Below, in pieces: positions 24,725-33,445 of a DNA stretch of 64,000 nt. The notes beneath the pieces are model-generated. The model had not been told where the DNA came from and searched no databases. It saw only the letters and a program-made list of their open reading frames with translations. A program made the translations under genes and the position numbers. This stretch comes from Pseudomonas weihenstephanensis. Lineage in GTDB: Bacteria > Pseudomonadota > Gammaproteobacteria > Pseudomonadales > Pseudomonadaceae. Within the stretch, counting starts at the first letter, position 1; every line of letters begins with the position of its first letter. Location of the stretch: positions 124,001 to 188,000 of the forward strand of contig NZ_JYLF01000009.1 of the NCBI RefSeq assembly GCF_001043055.1, written 5' to 3'.

Positions 24725-26971
24725 ATGTCGTTACGTGTGTTGCGCCCAATCGCCCCTTTTGTGTTGTCCGGTTGCTGGTTGTTGAGCAGTGCTGTTCATG
24801 CCGCTCTCGCAGACGAAGACACTGCGCCACCCGCGCTGCAACTGGGTAACACCAACGTGATCGCCACGGCGCAGGAAGAAACCAAACAGGCCCCCGGCGT
24901 ATCGATCATTACCGCCCAAGACATCAAAAAGCGCCCTGCGGCCAATGACCTTTCGCAGATCATCCGCACCATGCCCGGCGTCAATCTCACCGGCAACTCC
25001 ACCAGTGGGCAACGCGGCAATAACCGCCAGATCGACATCCGTGGCATGGGCCCGGAAAACACCCTGATTCTGGTGGACGGCAAACCGGTCAACAGCCGCA
25101 ACTCGGTGCGTTACGGCTGGCGCGGTGAACGCGACAGCCGTGGCGATACCAACTGGGTGCCGGCCGATCAGGTTGAGCAGATCCAAGTGTTGCGCGGCCC
25201 CGCCGCCGCCCGTTATGGCAACGGTGCCGCCGGTGGTGTGGTCAATATCATCACCAAGCAGGCAGGCGCCGAGACCCACGGCGACGTGACCGTGTACACC
25301 TCGTTCCCACAGCACAAGGACGAAGGCGCAACGCAGCGCATGAACTTCGGCCTCAATGGCCCCCTGACCGAGAACCTCAGCTACCGCGTTTACGGCAACA
25401 TCGCCAAGACCGATCCCGATGACTGGGACATCAACGCCGGTCACCAATCGGCGCGCAGCGCCAATCAGGCCGGCACCCTGCCCGCAGGCCGCGAAGGGGT
25501 ACGCAACAAAGACGTCAATGGCCTACTGAGCTGGCGCATGACCCCGGACCAGACGCTGGACTTCGAAGCGGGTTTCAGCCGCCAAGGCAACCTCTACACC
25601 GGCGATACGCAAAACACCAACAGCAACGCCAACGTGAAAAAAATGCTCGGCCACGAAACCAATCGCACCTACCGCCAGACCTATGCCCTGACCCATCGCG
25701 GCGAATGGGAGGTGGGCAATAGCATGGCCTTTATCCAGTATGAAAAGACCCGCAACGCTCGTCTCAACGAAGGGCTGGCCGGCGGCACCGAAGGGATTTT
25801 CAGCGACACCAACTTCTACACCGCCGTGCTGCGTGACCTGACGGCCCACGGCGAAATCAACTTGCCGCTGCACGCCGGGCTGGATCAAACCCTGACCCTG
25901 GGCACCGAGTGGACTGAGCAAAAACTCGATGACCCGAGTGCCAACACCCAAACCACCCGCGAAGGTGGCACCGTCGGTAGCCTGAGCAGCAGCAACCGCA
26001 GCACCGCATCGTCGGCGCGGATCTTCTCGCTGTTTGCCGAAGACAACATCGAGCTGTTACCCGGCACCATGCTCACACCGGGGCTGCGCCTGGATCACCA
26101 CAACGTGGTCGGGGACAACTGGAGCCCCTCGCTGAACCTGTCCCACGCGCTGACCGACACCTTGACCCTCAAAGCCGGTATCGCCCGCGCCTACAAAGCA
26201 CCGAACCTGTACCAGCTCAACCCCGACTACTTGCTGTACAGCCGTGGCCAGGGTTGCTATGGCCAGAGCACCAGTTGCTACCTGCAAGGCAATGCCGACC
26301 TTAAGGCCGAAACCAGCGTCAACAAGGAACTGGGCATCGAATACAAGGACAACGGCGTGGTCGCGGGCCTGACGTATTTTCGCAACGACTACAAAAACAA
26401 GATCGAATCGGGCCTGAGTCCGATTGGTCAGGCCAGTGGCGGTAAAGGCGAATATGCCAATGCAGCGATCTACCAGTGGGAAAACGTCCCCAAAGCGCTG
26501 GTCGAAGGGCTGGAAGGCACGCTGACCCTGCCGCTGGCCGAGCAACTGAAATGGACCAACAACTTCACCTACATGCTGCAATCTAAAAACAAACAGACCG
26601 GCGACTACCTGTCCGTGACCCCGCGCTACACGGTGAACTCGATGCTGGACTGGCAAGCCACGCAAGACCTGTCGCTGCAAATGAGCGCGACCTGGTACGG
26701 CAAGCAAACACCGAAAAAATACGACTACCACGGTGATCGCGTCACGGGCACCGCCAACAACCCGCTCGCGCCCTACGCCATTGCCGGTGTGAGTGGCACT
26801 TATGCGATCACCCGCCACCTGAGCGTGACCGCAGGCGTGGATAACCTGTTCGACAAGCGCCTGTACCGCGAAGGCAACGCCCAAGGCGTGAACAACATCG
26901 CAGGTGCCGGTGCCGCTACATACAACGAACCGGGGCGCACGCTCTACACCAGCCTGACTGCATCGTTCTAA
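24725..26971 (+). CDS. pfeA: TonB-dependent ferric enterobactin receptor (PfeA/FepA type)
   Basis: A 748-residue outer-membrane receptor: signal peptide, a plug domain (about 45-190; VSIITAQDIKKRPANDLSQI-type start, IDIRGMGPENTLILVDGKPV, IQVLRGPAAARYGNGAAGGV) and a 22-strand barrel ending in a terminal Phe. The plug features SVRYGWRGERDSRGDTNWVP and the paired-Cys loop GCYGQSTSCYLQGN are typical of the catecholate FepA/PfeA group. It is placed after pfeRS and before the esterase gene, with a Fur-like site upstream. It should import ferric enterobactin or a related catecholate. Confidence 0.88.
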   Translation: MSLRVLRPIAPFVLSGCWLLSSAVHAALADEDTAPPALQLGNTNVIATAQEETKQAPGVSIITAQDIKKRPAANDLSQIIRTMPGVNLTGNSTSGQRGNNRQIDIRGMGPENTLILVDGKPVNSRNSVRYGWRGERDSRGDTNWVPADQVEQIQVLRGPAAARYGNGAAGGVVNIITKQAGAETHGDVTVYTSFPQHKDEGATQRMNFGLNGPLTENLSYRVYGNIAKTDPDDWDINAGHQSARSANQAGTLPAGREGVRNKDVNGLLSWRMTPDQTLDFEAGFSRQGNLYTGDTQNTNSNANVKKMLGHETNRTYRQTYALTHRGEWEVGNSMAFIQYEKTRNARLNEGLAGGTEGIFSDTNFYTAVLRDLTAHGEINLPLHAGLDQTLTLGTEWTEQKLDDPSANTQTTREGGTVGSLSSSNRSTASSARIFSLFAEDNIELLPGTMLTPGLRLDHHNVVGDNWSPSLNLSHALTDTLTLKAGIARAYKAPNLYQLNPDYLLYSRGQGCYGQSTSCYLQGNADLKAETSVNKELGIEYKDNGVVAGLTYFRNDYKNKIESGLSPIGQASGGKGEYANAAIYQWENVPKALVEGLEGTLTLPLAEQLKWTNNFTYMLQSKNKQTGDYLSVTPRYTVNSMLDWQATQDLSLQMSATWYGKQTPKKYDYHGDRVTGTANNPLAPYAIAGVSGTYAITRHLSVTAGVDNLFDKRLYREGNAQGVNNIAGAGAATYNEPGRTLYTSLTASF

Positions 26972-26989
26972 ACCTGACGAGATCGCCTG

Positions 26990-27889
26990 ATGAGACACCT
27001 CTCGCTCCCTCTGGCGTTGCTGCTTGCCCTGGCACTGCCAGGGTTCGCGGCGCAGGCCCGGCCTGCGCTGGACGCCCCAATGGACACCCGGTTGCTGCAA
27101 CGCAAGGACCTGGATTATCGCTTCAGCCGGTTACTGATTGACTCGGCGGATGGCCAGCGCCATTACCAACTGTGGATCGGGCGCCCGGCCACTGCCGCCC
27201 CCAAAACCGGCTTCCCGGTGCTGTGGATGCTCGATGGCAACGCGGCCGTCGGTGCACTGGATGCTGAGTTGCTCAGTCGCCTGGCCCACGGTCAGGCTCC
27301 GCTGCTGGTAGCGGTGGGGTATGACACGCCGCTGCGCATTGAGCGCACGGCCCGCACATACGACTACACGCCTGCGCGCGCCGGTTTGAAGGCGCAGAGC
27401 GATCCCCTCACCGGTCTTCCCAGCGGCGGCGCCGATACGTTCCTTGACTTGCTGCGTGATCGCTTGCGCCCCGCCGTAGCGGCCAAAGCGCCCATCAACC
27501 TCGAACAACAAACCCTGTGGGGCCACTCGTACGGCGGTTTGCTGGTGCTGCACGCACTGCTGACCCGCCCCGGCGAGTTCGCTCACTATGCTGCCGCCAG
27601 CCCGTCATTGTGGTGGGGCGACGGTATCGCAGCCCAACAGGTCGCAGACTTGAAAACCCGCAGGGCGGGTCACACAACCGGGGTGTTGTTGATGCGCGGC
27701 ACCGATGAACCCGGCAACCCGAGAGCGCCAACCAGCGGCCCCCCCGATCAACGGATGCAGCAGCTGGTCACGGATTTACAAGGTATCGAGGGGCTGAACG
27801 TGCAGTTCCACCCGTTCAAAGGCATGAGTCACGGCCAAACCCTGCCCGCTTCGCTGCGCTACGTGCTGCACACGCTGTACATCGACTAA
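26990..27889 (+). CDS. pfeE: Periplasmic siderophore esterase PfeE (alpha/beta hydrolase)
   Basis: A 299-residue exported protein (signal MRHLSLPLALLLALALPGFAAQA) of the Fes/IroE-like esterase family. The nucleophile elbow GHSYGG is at about 179-184. The region VLWMLDGNAAV, then LLVAVGYDT, and a late FKGMSHGQTLP carrying the catalytic His complete the family pattern. In P. aeruginosa the homologue hydrolyses ferric enterobactin in the periplasm to free iron. It lies 18 bp after pfeA, so it is co-transcribed. Confidence 0.85.
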   Translation: MRHLSLPLALLLALALPGFAAQARPALDAPMDTRLLQRKDLDYRFSRLLIDSADGQRHYQLWIGRPATAAPKTGFPVLWMLDGNAAVGALDAELLSRLAHGQAPLLVAVGYDTPLRIERTARTYDYTPARAGLKAQSDPLTGLPSGGADTFLDLLRDRLRPAVAAKAPINLEQQTLWGHSYGGLLVLHALLTRPGEFAHYAAASPSLWWGDGIAAQQVADLKTRRAGHTTGVLLMRGTDEPGNPRAPTSGPPDQRMQQLVTDLQGIEGLNVQFHPFKGMSHGQTLPASLRYVLHTLYID

Positions 27890-27943
27890 TCGGGCCTGGC
27901 TTGACCGAGATCACAGGCCTCTTCGCGCATCCCGTTAGACTCC

Positions 27944-27975
27944 GCCCTCCCTGAAACCCCAAGGAGGGCCGGTTT
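27944..27975 (+). terminator. Hairpin after pfeE
   Basis: Seven-bp stem GCCCTCC (27944-27950) / GGAGGGC (27963-27969), then CGGTTTT. It probably ends the pfe transcript. Confidence 0.55.
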
Positions 27976-28015
27976 TCAGTCTTAGGCACAACGGATTGAT
28001 GATGGGAGTACCCCC

Positions 28016-29269
28016 GTGAAGAACTGGCACTGGCTGGTTGGTATTTTGTTGATAACGGCACTGACACTGCTGCTGGAAATCCCCGCTGACACGTGGCTGA
28101 CCTCCGCCACACTGAGTCTGATCCTCGGCGCCACGGCGCTGGCGTATATGGCCGTGTCTTGCCTGCTGGCCAGCCGTTGGCGCGTGGCGGAAAACCTGTT
28201 CGGCGGCCTCGACCGTGTCTACGACACCCACAAATGGCTGGGCATCTGGGCGCTGGTGTTTGCCTCGTACCATTTGGTGTTCAAAGCCAACCTGGAGGTG
28301 TGGAACAGCGTGCCCATTGTGGAGCTGTCCAAATACTGGACGCGCATGGTGCGTCAGTTGAGCTACGTCGCGCTGGGCATGATTGTGCTGCTCGCCTTGA
28401 ACCGCAATATCCCCTACAGCGTATGGCGCTGGTGGCACAAACTGTCCGGCCCGCTGTTTTTGATCGTGATCCTGCACGGTCTGAGCTTCAAATCCCCCAT
28501 CACCCTGCTCAGCCCTGCGGGCATTTGGCTGGGCGTGCTCTGCGTACTGGGCGTATTAGCGGCGCTGTACAAGCTGCTGCTGTACCCGTTCGTGGCGCGT
28601 GCCGGTGAATACCGCGTGATCAACGTGCGCAGCGACAAAGGCGCCGTGCACTTGACCCTGGCCCCCATCGATAAAGGCTTTGCCTTCAAGGCCGGTCAGT
28701 TCGCGTTTCTGTCGTTCAAGGACAAAGGCCTGCGCGAGCCTCACCCCTTCACCATCGCCTGCGCCCACCGTGAAAACGGCCACCTTGAGTTCGTGATCCG
28801 GGCCTTGGGGGACTACACCCAAGCCTTACGCGAGCAGGTCAAAATCGGCATGATTGCCGACCTCTACGCGCCTTACGGGCGCTTCAAACGCCCGGCCAAA
28901 GCGGCAAAGGAAATCTGGATTGGCGCAGGCGTCGGCATCTCGCCCTTTATCGCCTGGTTGCAAGACCCGCACGGCGAGCGTTTCGACGCCGCCACCCTGA
29001 TCTATTGCTTCAACCCTGCCCGCGCCTTCCCGCCTGCCGAACAACTGCAACAGGTGGCCGAACAACGAGGCGTGGCATTCGTGGCCAATAGCGGGGGCAC
29101 CGAGCAACTGGCCGCGCACCTGCGCCAGGCCCTTAACCACACTTCACCGGCAACGGTGCATGTCAGCTTCTGCGGTCCAAAAGGCTTGTTGCTGCGGGTT
29201 CGCGAACTGATGCGCGAGTGCGGCGTGCCCGAGAAGAATCTGCATGTGGAGTTGTTTGAGTTTCGCTGA
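28016..29269 (+). CDS. Ferric reductase-like transmembrane flavoprotein (FRE/NOX type)
   Basis: A 417-residue inner-membrane oxidoreductase. About six helices form a ferric-reductase-like domain with likely heme-ligand His in YDTHKWLGIW, SYHLVF, WWHKLSG and ILHGLSF. An FAD-binding domain follows (FAFKAGQFAFLSF, and EPHPFTIACAH for the flavin). The NAD(P) domain has IGAGVGISPFIAWLQ (about 301-315) and ends in CGPKGLL. GTG start at 28016. It would pass electrons from NAD(P)H across the membrane, so a role in reducing iron released by PfeE is plausible from position but not proven. Confidence 0.78.
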   Translation: MKNWHWLVGILLITALTLLLEIPADTWLTSATLSLILGATALAYMAVSCLLASRWRVAENLFGGLDRVYDTHKWLGIWALVFASYHLVFKANLEVWNSVPIVELSKYWTRMVRQLSYVALGMIVLLALNRNIPYSVWRWWHKLSGPLFLIVILHGLSFKSPITLLSPAGIWLGVLCVLGVLAALYKLLLYPFVARAGEYRVINVRSDKGAVHLTLAPIDKGFAFKAGQFAFLSFKDKGLREPHPFTIACAHRENGHLEFVIRALGDYTQALREQVKIGMIADLYAPYGRFKRPAKAAKEIWIGAGVGISPFIAWLQDPHGERFDAATLIYCFNPARAFPPAEQLQQVAEQRGVAFVANSGGTEQLAAHLRQALNHTSPATVHVSFCGPKGLLLRVRELMRECGVPEKNLHVELFEFR

Positions 29270-29284
29270 GGGTAAAGGTGTACA

Positions 29285-29310
29285 GGCGCTGCTCAGGCAG
29301 CGCCTTTTTT
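29285..29310 (+). terminator. Terminator after the ferric reductase-like gene
   Basis: Perfect 8-bp stem GGCGCTGC/GCAGCGCC with loop TCAG, followed by six T residues, 15 bp past the stop codon. Confidence 0.88.
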
Positions 29311-29373
29311 ATGGGCAGCAGATGCCATTTGATGCTAAAAGGCTGCGCTGCATAGCTGCCAGAGCGATTTTGA

Positions 29374-29817
29374 GTGTTCGAGTTCACCAGTTACATCGGG
29401 CTGTTCCTCGCCGCATTTGGCGCGGCGTCCCTGTTGCCGATGCAGTCCGAAGCGGTGCTGGTGGGCATGCTGGTGTCGGCCCACTACAGCGTGGTGGTGC
29501 TGTTGATCGTCGCCACACTCGGCAATGTGCTGGGGTCGGTGTTCAACTGGCTACTGGGGCGCTCGGTCGAGCGCTTTCGTCACAAGCGCTGGTTTCCCGT
29601 GAGCCAAACAAAGCTTGAAAAAGCGCAGCAGTTTTATCTGCGCTATGGCCGCTGGTCGTTGCTGCTCAGTTGGGTGCCGATCATTGGCGATCCTCTGACC
29701 CTGATCGCCGGGGTGATGCGCGAGCCGCTTTGGCGGTTTTTGCTGATTGTGACGCTGGCCAAAGCGGCTCGGTATGCAGTGTTAACCGCCCTTACGCTGG
29801 GCTGGATTAACGCTTAG
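29374..29817 (+). CDS. YqaA family membrane protein (DedA-like)
   Basis: A 147-residue membrane protein with four helices. The N-terminal FGAASLLPMQSEAVLVGML and the later WVPIIGDPLTLIAGVMREP are hallmarks of the YqaA/SNARE-associated (DedA superfamily) group. These proteins are thought to act in lipid transport or membrane homeostasis. The GTG at 29374 yields the usual start, FEFTSYIGLFLAAFGA. Its stop codon overlaps the stop of the convergent metallophosphoesterase gene by four bases. Confidence 0.85.
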   Translation: MFEFTSYIGLFLAAFGAASLLPMQSEAVLVGMLVSAHYSVVVLLIVATLGNVLGSVFNWLLGRSVERFRHKRWFPVSQTKLEKAQQFYLRYGRWSLLLSWVPIIGDPLTLIAGVMREPLWRFLLIVTLAKAARYAVLTALTLGWINA

Positions 29818-30944
29818 GGCGCTGGCGCGCGCAGGGTGATGTGAGTGATTTCTGCCGCACGACCCAACCGAATCGGAAAGCCGTTCCACAACCCGGTGCC
29901 GTTGCTCACGTAAAGCTGCATGCCTTGCACATCGTAAAGTCCTGAGACAAACCCCTGATTGGCCCATTGCGCCAATAGATGCGGCCCCAGGATTTGGCCG
30001 CCGTGGGTGTGCCCCGACAGTTGCAGACCGACGCCTTGCCTGGCATTGGCCAGGGCGCCAATGGGGCGGTGACTGAGCAGGATGACCGGGGCATCCTGCG
30101 GAGCATCGCGCAGGGCTGCGGCTACGTCCGGCAACGGTAACCTCGTGGTCGCCGCCGCTTTGTCGGTGATACCCGCCAGTACCAATTGCCGACCGTTATG
30201 GGTCACCAGCACGTGGTCATTGAGCAACATGTGCAGGCCCAACTGTTCGAACGCGGGCAACCAGTGTACGTAGTCAACGTAGTATTCGTGGTTACCGGGG
30301 ATGGCAAACACGCCATACCGGGCGCTGAGCTGCTGCAAGGGTTGCACATCGGCTGCACGGGCTTGCGGGGTACCGTCCACCAGGTCGCCGGTGATCACAA
30401 TCAGATCCGGTTGCAGGGCATTGGTTTTTTCGACCACCGCCTGCATCCACGGCGCTTGCAGCAGTCGGCTGGCGTGCAGGTCGGTCAGTTGCACCAGCCG
30501 CAAGCCGTCCATTTGCGGCGGCAAATGCGGCACCGTGACTTCAATGTTTTTCACATCCGGCACGCGTATCGCTTGCCACACGCCCAATAACGACAAGCCG
30601 ACGCTGATGATGCCCAGAGCGGCATTCAGGCGCCGATTGCGCAGCAGTTCACGACCGTTTTGAGGTGAGACAAAATACGTCAGCAAGCCGATCACATCGC
30701 GCACTAACAGCAGCAGTGCCAGCACGATCAGACTGCCAAACGCCCAGCCCAGCGCAATCAACACCTCACCGGGTAGTTCGGGCGACGCCATGCTGCCAGA
30801 CACATTGCGGGTGATCAGGTGATGCTCGGCCACCAGCAACAGCAACGCGCTGAGCACCCACTTGCAGGGCAGGCTGACACGCAATGGCCAGATGAAGCGC
30901 ACCATTACATACAGCGCGATGAATGCAGTAACCACATGAAACAT
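29814..30944 (-). CDS. Membrane-anchored calcineurin-like metallophosphoesterase
   Basis: A 376-residue protein with about four N-terminal membrane helices (1 to about 130), then a metallophosphoesterase domain with all metal motifs: LTDLHASR (about 152-159), GDLVDG (about 183), GNHEYY (about 219), HRPIG and GHTHGGQI (about 312-319). It is of the YkuE/UDP-diacylglucosamine-pyrophosphohydrolase-like superfamily; the substrate is unknown. It diverges from the mntP riboswitch transcript. Confidence 0.85.
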   Translation of the reverse strand: MFHVVTAFIALYVMVRFIWPLRVSLPCKWVLSALLLLVAEHHLITRNVSGSMASPELPGEVLIALGWAFGSLIVLALLLLVRDVIGLLTYFVSPQNGRELLRNRRLNAALGIISVGLSLLGVWQAIRVPDVKNIEVTVPHLPPQMDGLRLVQLTDLHASRLLQAPWMQAVVEKTNALQPDLIVITGDLVDGTPQARAADVQPLQQLSARYGVFAIPGNHEYYVDYVHWLPAFEQLGLHMLLNDHVLVTHNGRQLVLAGITDKAAATTRLPLPDVAAALRDAPQDAPVILLSHRPIGALANARQGVGLQLSGHTHGGQILGPHLLAQWANQGFVSGLYDVQGMQLYVSNGTGLWNGFPIRLGRAAEITHITLRAPAP

Positions 30945-31104
30945 GCTTATTTCCTGTCCAGACCTGAGGTGTACGGCGCAGAGAGTGACAAGCCGGTGAT
31001 GTCATTGCAACCGTTCGCCCGTCTCATTGTGAATACCGCGCAGGCATTGGCTGAGGGGCAGGCTTCACACAATTTTCACACCTAGCTGTTATGCTACGCG
31101 CCTC

Positions 31105-31260
31105 TTTGGGGAGTAGCAGGTCGCCATTTACGTGGCGACGCTCTGGTCAACATTCTCGGCAACCAGCCGTGGCCAGGGCATCCGTCAGGATTTGCGAGAC
31201 CAACGTCATACCTGTGCTGAAGTCGGGCGCGCAGTGTCATGTCGTTGTCTTGCGCCCGAC
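31105..31260 (+). promoter_or_regulatory. yybP-ykoY manganese riboswitch upstream of mntP
   Basis: The transcript leader carries the conserved core of this riboswitch class: GGGGAGTAGC (31108-31117), a hairpin GTCGCCA/TGGCGAC, then GGTCAACATTCTCGGCAACC with the second conserved loop. The expression platform is probably the perfect 9-bp hairpin GTCGGGCGC (31222-31230) / GCGCCCGAC (31252-31260), just before the mntP start. A -10-like TATGCT sits at 31090. In E. coli the same element activates mntP when Mn2+ binds (established). Confidence 0.88.
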
Positions 31261-31272
31261 TGGACCATAGCC

Positions 31273-31842
31273 GTGAGCCCAATTGCCTTGATTTTTCTCG
31301 CCTTTGCCATGTCGACGGACGCTTTTGCTGCGGCCATTGGCAAAGGTTCCAGCCTGCATAAACCGCGTTTCAGCCAAGCCCTGCGCACCGGATTGATTTT
31401 TGGTGTGATCGAAGCCATCACCCCCGTGATTGGCTGGGCCATCGGCCAGGCCGCCAGCAGTTATGTCACCCAATGGGATCACTGGATCGCCTTCACCCTG
31501 CTGCTGGGGTTGGGGCTGTACATGATGTACAACGGGGTTAAACCCGACGACCAACAAAGCGAAGAAAAGCCCGCGCAGCACTCGTTCTGGGTTCTGGTGC
31601 TCACAGCCATTGCCACCAGCATCGATGCGCTCGCCGTGGGCGTCGGCCTGGCGTTTGTGGAGGTGAACATTTGGGTCGCGGCGGCAGCCATCGGCCTGGC
31701 GACCATGACCATGGTCGTGATCGGCACCTTGCTCGGCCGTGCGCTGGGCAGTTGGGTCGGCAAGCGCGCCGAAATCATCGGCGGCGTGGTGTTGATGTTG
31801 GTGGGCGCGACCATCCTGTATGAACATTTGAGCGCGGTGTAA
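31273..31842 (+). CDS. mntP: Manganese efflux pump MntP
   Basis: A 189-residue six-helix exporter with the two inverted-repeat signatures FAMSTDAFAAAIGKG (about 9-23) and ATSIDALAVGVGLAF (about 115-129), whose Asp residues are needed for Mn2+ export. GTG at 31273 gives the family's exact N-terminus (MSPIALIFLAFAMSTDAF). The longer frame from 31132 would translate the riboswitch and is rejected. No strong Shine-Dalgarno is seen between the hairpin and the start, which fits control by the leader. Confidence 0.93.
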   Translation: MSPIALIFLAFAMSTDAFAAAIGKGSSLHKPRFSQALRTGLIFGVIEAITPVIGWAIGQAASSYVTQWDHWIAFTLLLGLGLYMMYNGVKPDDQQSEEKPAQHSFWVLVLTAIATSIDALAVGVGLAFVEVNIWVAAAAIGLATMTMVVIGTLLGRALGSWVGKRAEIIGGVVLMLVGATILYEHLSAV

Positions 31843-31849
31843 GCCACGT

Positions 31850-31881
31850 GAAGCCTCTGCCGCCATCGCGGCAGGGGCTTC
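31850..31881. terminator. Bidirectional hairpin between mntP and sotB
   Basis: Imperfect inverted repeat GAAGCCTCTGCCGC / GCGGCAGGGGCTTC with loop CATC, lying between two convergent stop codons. Confidence 0.7.
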
Positions 31882-31886
31882 GACAC

Positions 31887-33083
31887 TCAGTCTTGCGGCG
31901 TGCTGTGTGCGGCAGAACGGCTGATCCGGTACATGCTCACGCAATAAATCGCCAAGGCCACACCCGCCAGTCCGCCGCCGGTTACGCCAATGTAGGAGTA
32001 ACCCGCGTTTGCGCCGACCCAACTGCCCAGCAGTGCCCCGCCCCCGATACCAATGTTGTAGATGCCGGAGAACATGGCCATCGCCACGTCCGTGGCATCA
32101 GGTGCCAGCATCAGCACCCGCGATTGCAAGGCCAACCCGAAGCACATGATAGCCATGCCCCAGAACAGGCTTAACGTGGCCAGATACGACTCTTTACCAC
32201 TGAGCGGCAACAGCAACGCCAGGCACACGGCCAGCACTGACACGGCAACCACCAGAAAGCGTTGCGGGCTATGGCGATGCAACACGCTGAACAACAGTGA
32301 ACCAATGATCCCGGCGCCGCCAAACAGCAGCAAAATGATCGTCACCACATTGCCACTCATGCCCGCCACGGTCTGAATGAACGGTTCGATGTAGCTGTAA
32401 GCGGTGAACTGCGCGGTGACCACCATCGCGGTCAGCACGTAAACGGCCACCAGCGCCGGACGCTTGAACAGCACCGGCAAGCTTCTGAGCGAGCCCGAGT
32501 TTTGGCTCGGCAACAGCGGCAACGTTCGCGCCAGCCAAAACACCAACACCACGGCAAAACCGGCAATCACCAAAAATGTGGTGCGCCAGCCCATCGCCTC
32601 GCCCAGCAGTCGGCCCAGCGGAATCCCCAAGACCATTGCCAGTGAGGTGCCGGTCGCCAATAAGCCCAGTGCTTGCACCTGTTTGCCTTCTGGCGCCAGA
32701 CGCACCGCCAACGACGCGGTGATGGACCAGAACAGTGCATGGGACAACGCGACACCAATTCGGCTGAGCATCAGGATGCCGAAGTTGGACGCCACACTGG
32801 ACAGCACATGGCTGGCGATAAACATGCCAAAGAGGATCAACAGCAACTTGCGCCGCTCCACGTTGCGCGTCAGCAACATGATCGGCAGCGAGGTCAGCGA
32901 CACGACCCACGCATAAATCGTGAGCATCAGCCCGACACTGGCGGTGGTCATATCAAAACTGGCACCTATCGCACTCAGCAGGCCCACGGGCACAAATTCG
33001 GTGGTATTGAACACAAACGCGGCCAGCGCCAGCGCGATGACCGGTTGCCAATTGGCATTGGATGAAACGTTGGGAGTGCTCAT
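31887..33083 (-). CDS. sotB: Sugar efflux transporter, MFS (SotB type)
   Basis: A 398-residue major facilitator protein with twelve helices. The N-terminal ALALAAFVFNTTEFVPVGLL and ALFWSITASLAVRLAP are typical of the SotB/DHA1 sugar-efflux group. Such pumps export arabinose, isopropyl-galactoside or sugar analogues and overlap in sequence with arabinose and drug efflux proteins, so the true substrate is uncertain. It is monocistronic and convergent with mntP. Confidence 0.82.
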   Translation of the reverse strand: MSTPNVSSNANWQPVIALALAAFVFNTTEFVPVGLLSAIGASFDMTTASVGLMLTIYAWVVSLTSLPIMLLTRNVERRKLLLILFGMFIASHVLSSVASNFGILMLSRIGVALSHALFWSITASLAVRLAPEGKQVQALGLLATGTSLAMVLGIPLGRLLGEAMGWRTTFLVIAGFAVVLVFWLARTLPLLPSQNSGSLRSLPVLFKRPALVAVYVLTAMVVTAQFTAYSYIEPFIQTVAGMSGNVVTIILLLFGGAGIIGSLLFSVLHRHSPQRFLVVAVSVLAVCLALLLPLSGKESYLATLSLFWGMAIMCFGLALQSRVLMLAPDATDVAMAMFSGIYNIGIGGGALLGSWVGANAGYSYIGVTGGGLAGVALAIYCVSMYRISRSAAHSTPQD

Positions 33084-33445
33084 TTAAAGGGTGTACTACT
33101 CGCTATCGATGATCTAACAGGCCCATGACTCGACCTCCCCGTCACATGCTTTTTGCATTCACAACACGTGCCATGCGCAGCGGGTCAGCCGCCTGAGCCA
33201 CACAGTGCGGCATTCTATAGGCATCTGCCCCAAACGTTAGTGCACATCGATTGAGCGCGCGAGACATTTTGTCGCACGGGTGCCTGTGCCCCGCGTCAAC
33301 CGTGCTCGACCCCAAATAGGTTAGTGCGCAGCCCAGAGATGCTACCCTGCGCGCCTCAAAGATCTGGCAACCAGCCAGGCAACATCTCCCCGTGCCGGCG
33401 CCAGCGTGCACAGGCCAGCAGGCGCGGGGCTGTTCAGGAGTGTTC
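33084..33445 (+). promoter_or_regulatory. Promoter and structured leader of the TonB receptor gene
   Basis: This 362-bp gap carries no gene. Its right end looks like a structured 5' UTR. A -10-like TACCCT is at about 33342. AGAT-CTGGC-AACCA-GCCAG-GCAAC-ATCT forms a nested hairpin (about 33360-33387). CCCCG (33388) can pair with CGGGG just before the ribosome site AGGAG, six bases from the ATG. I could not match it to a known riboswitch class, and no convincing Fur box is seen. Confidence 0.4.

Noticed and set aside
26057..27100. 347-codon minus-strand frame spanning the end of pfeA and start of pfeE
   Set aside because: It crosses two genes with clear domains; its translation shows no recognisable protein pattern.
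31132..31272. N-terminal extension of mntP
   Set aside because: The extension would translate the manganese riboswitch; the family start is at the GTG 31273.
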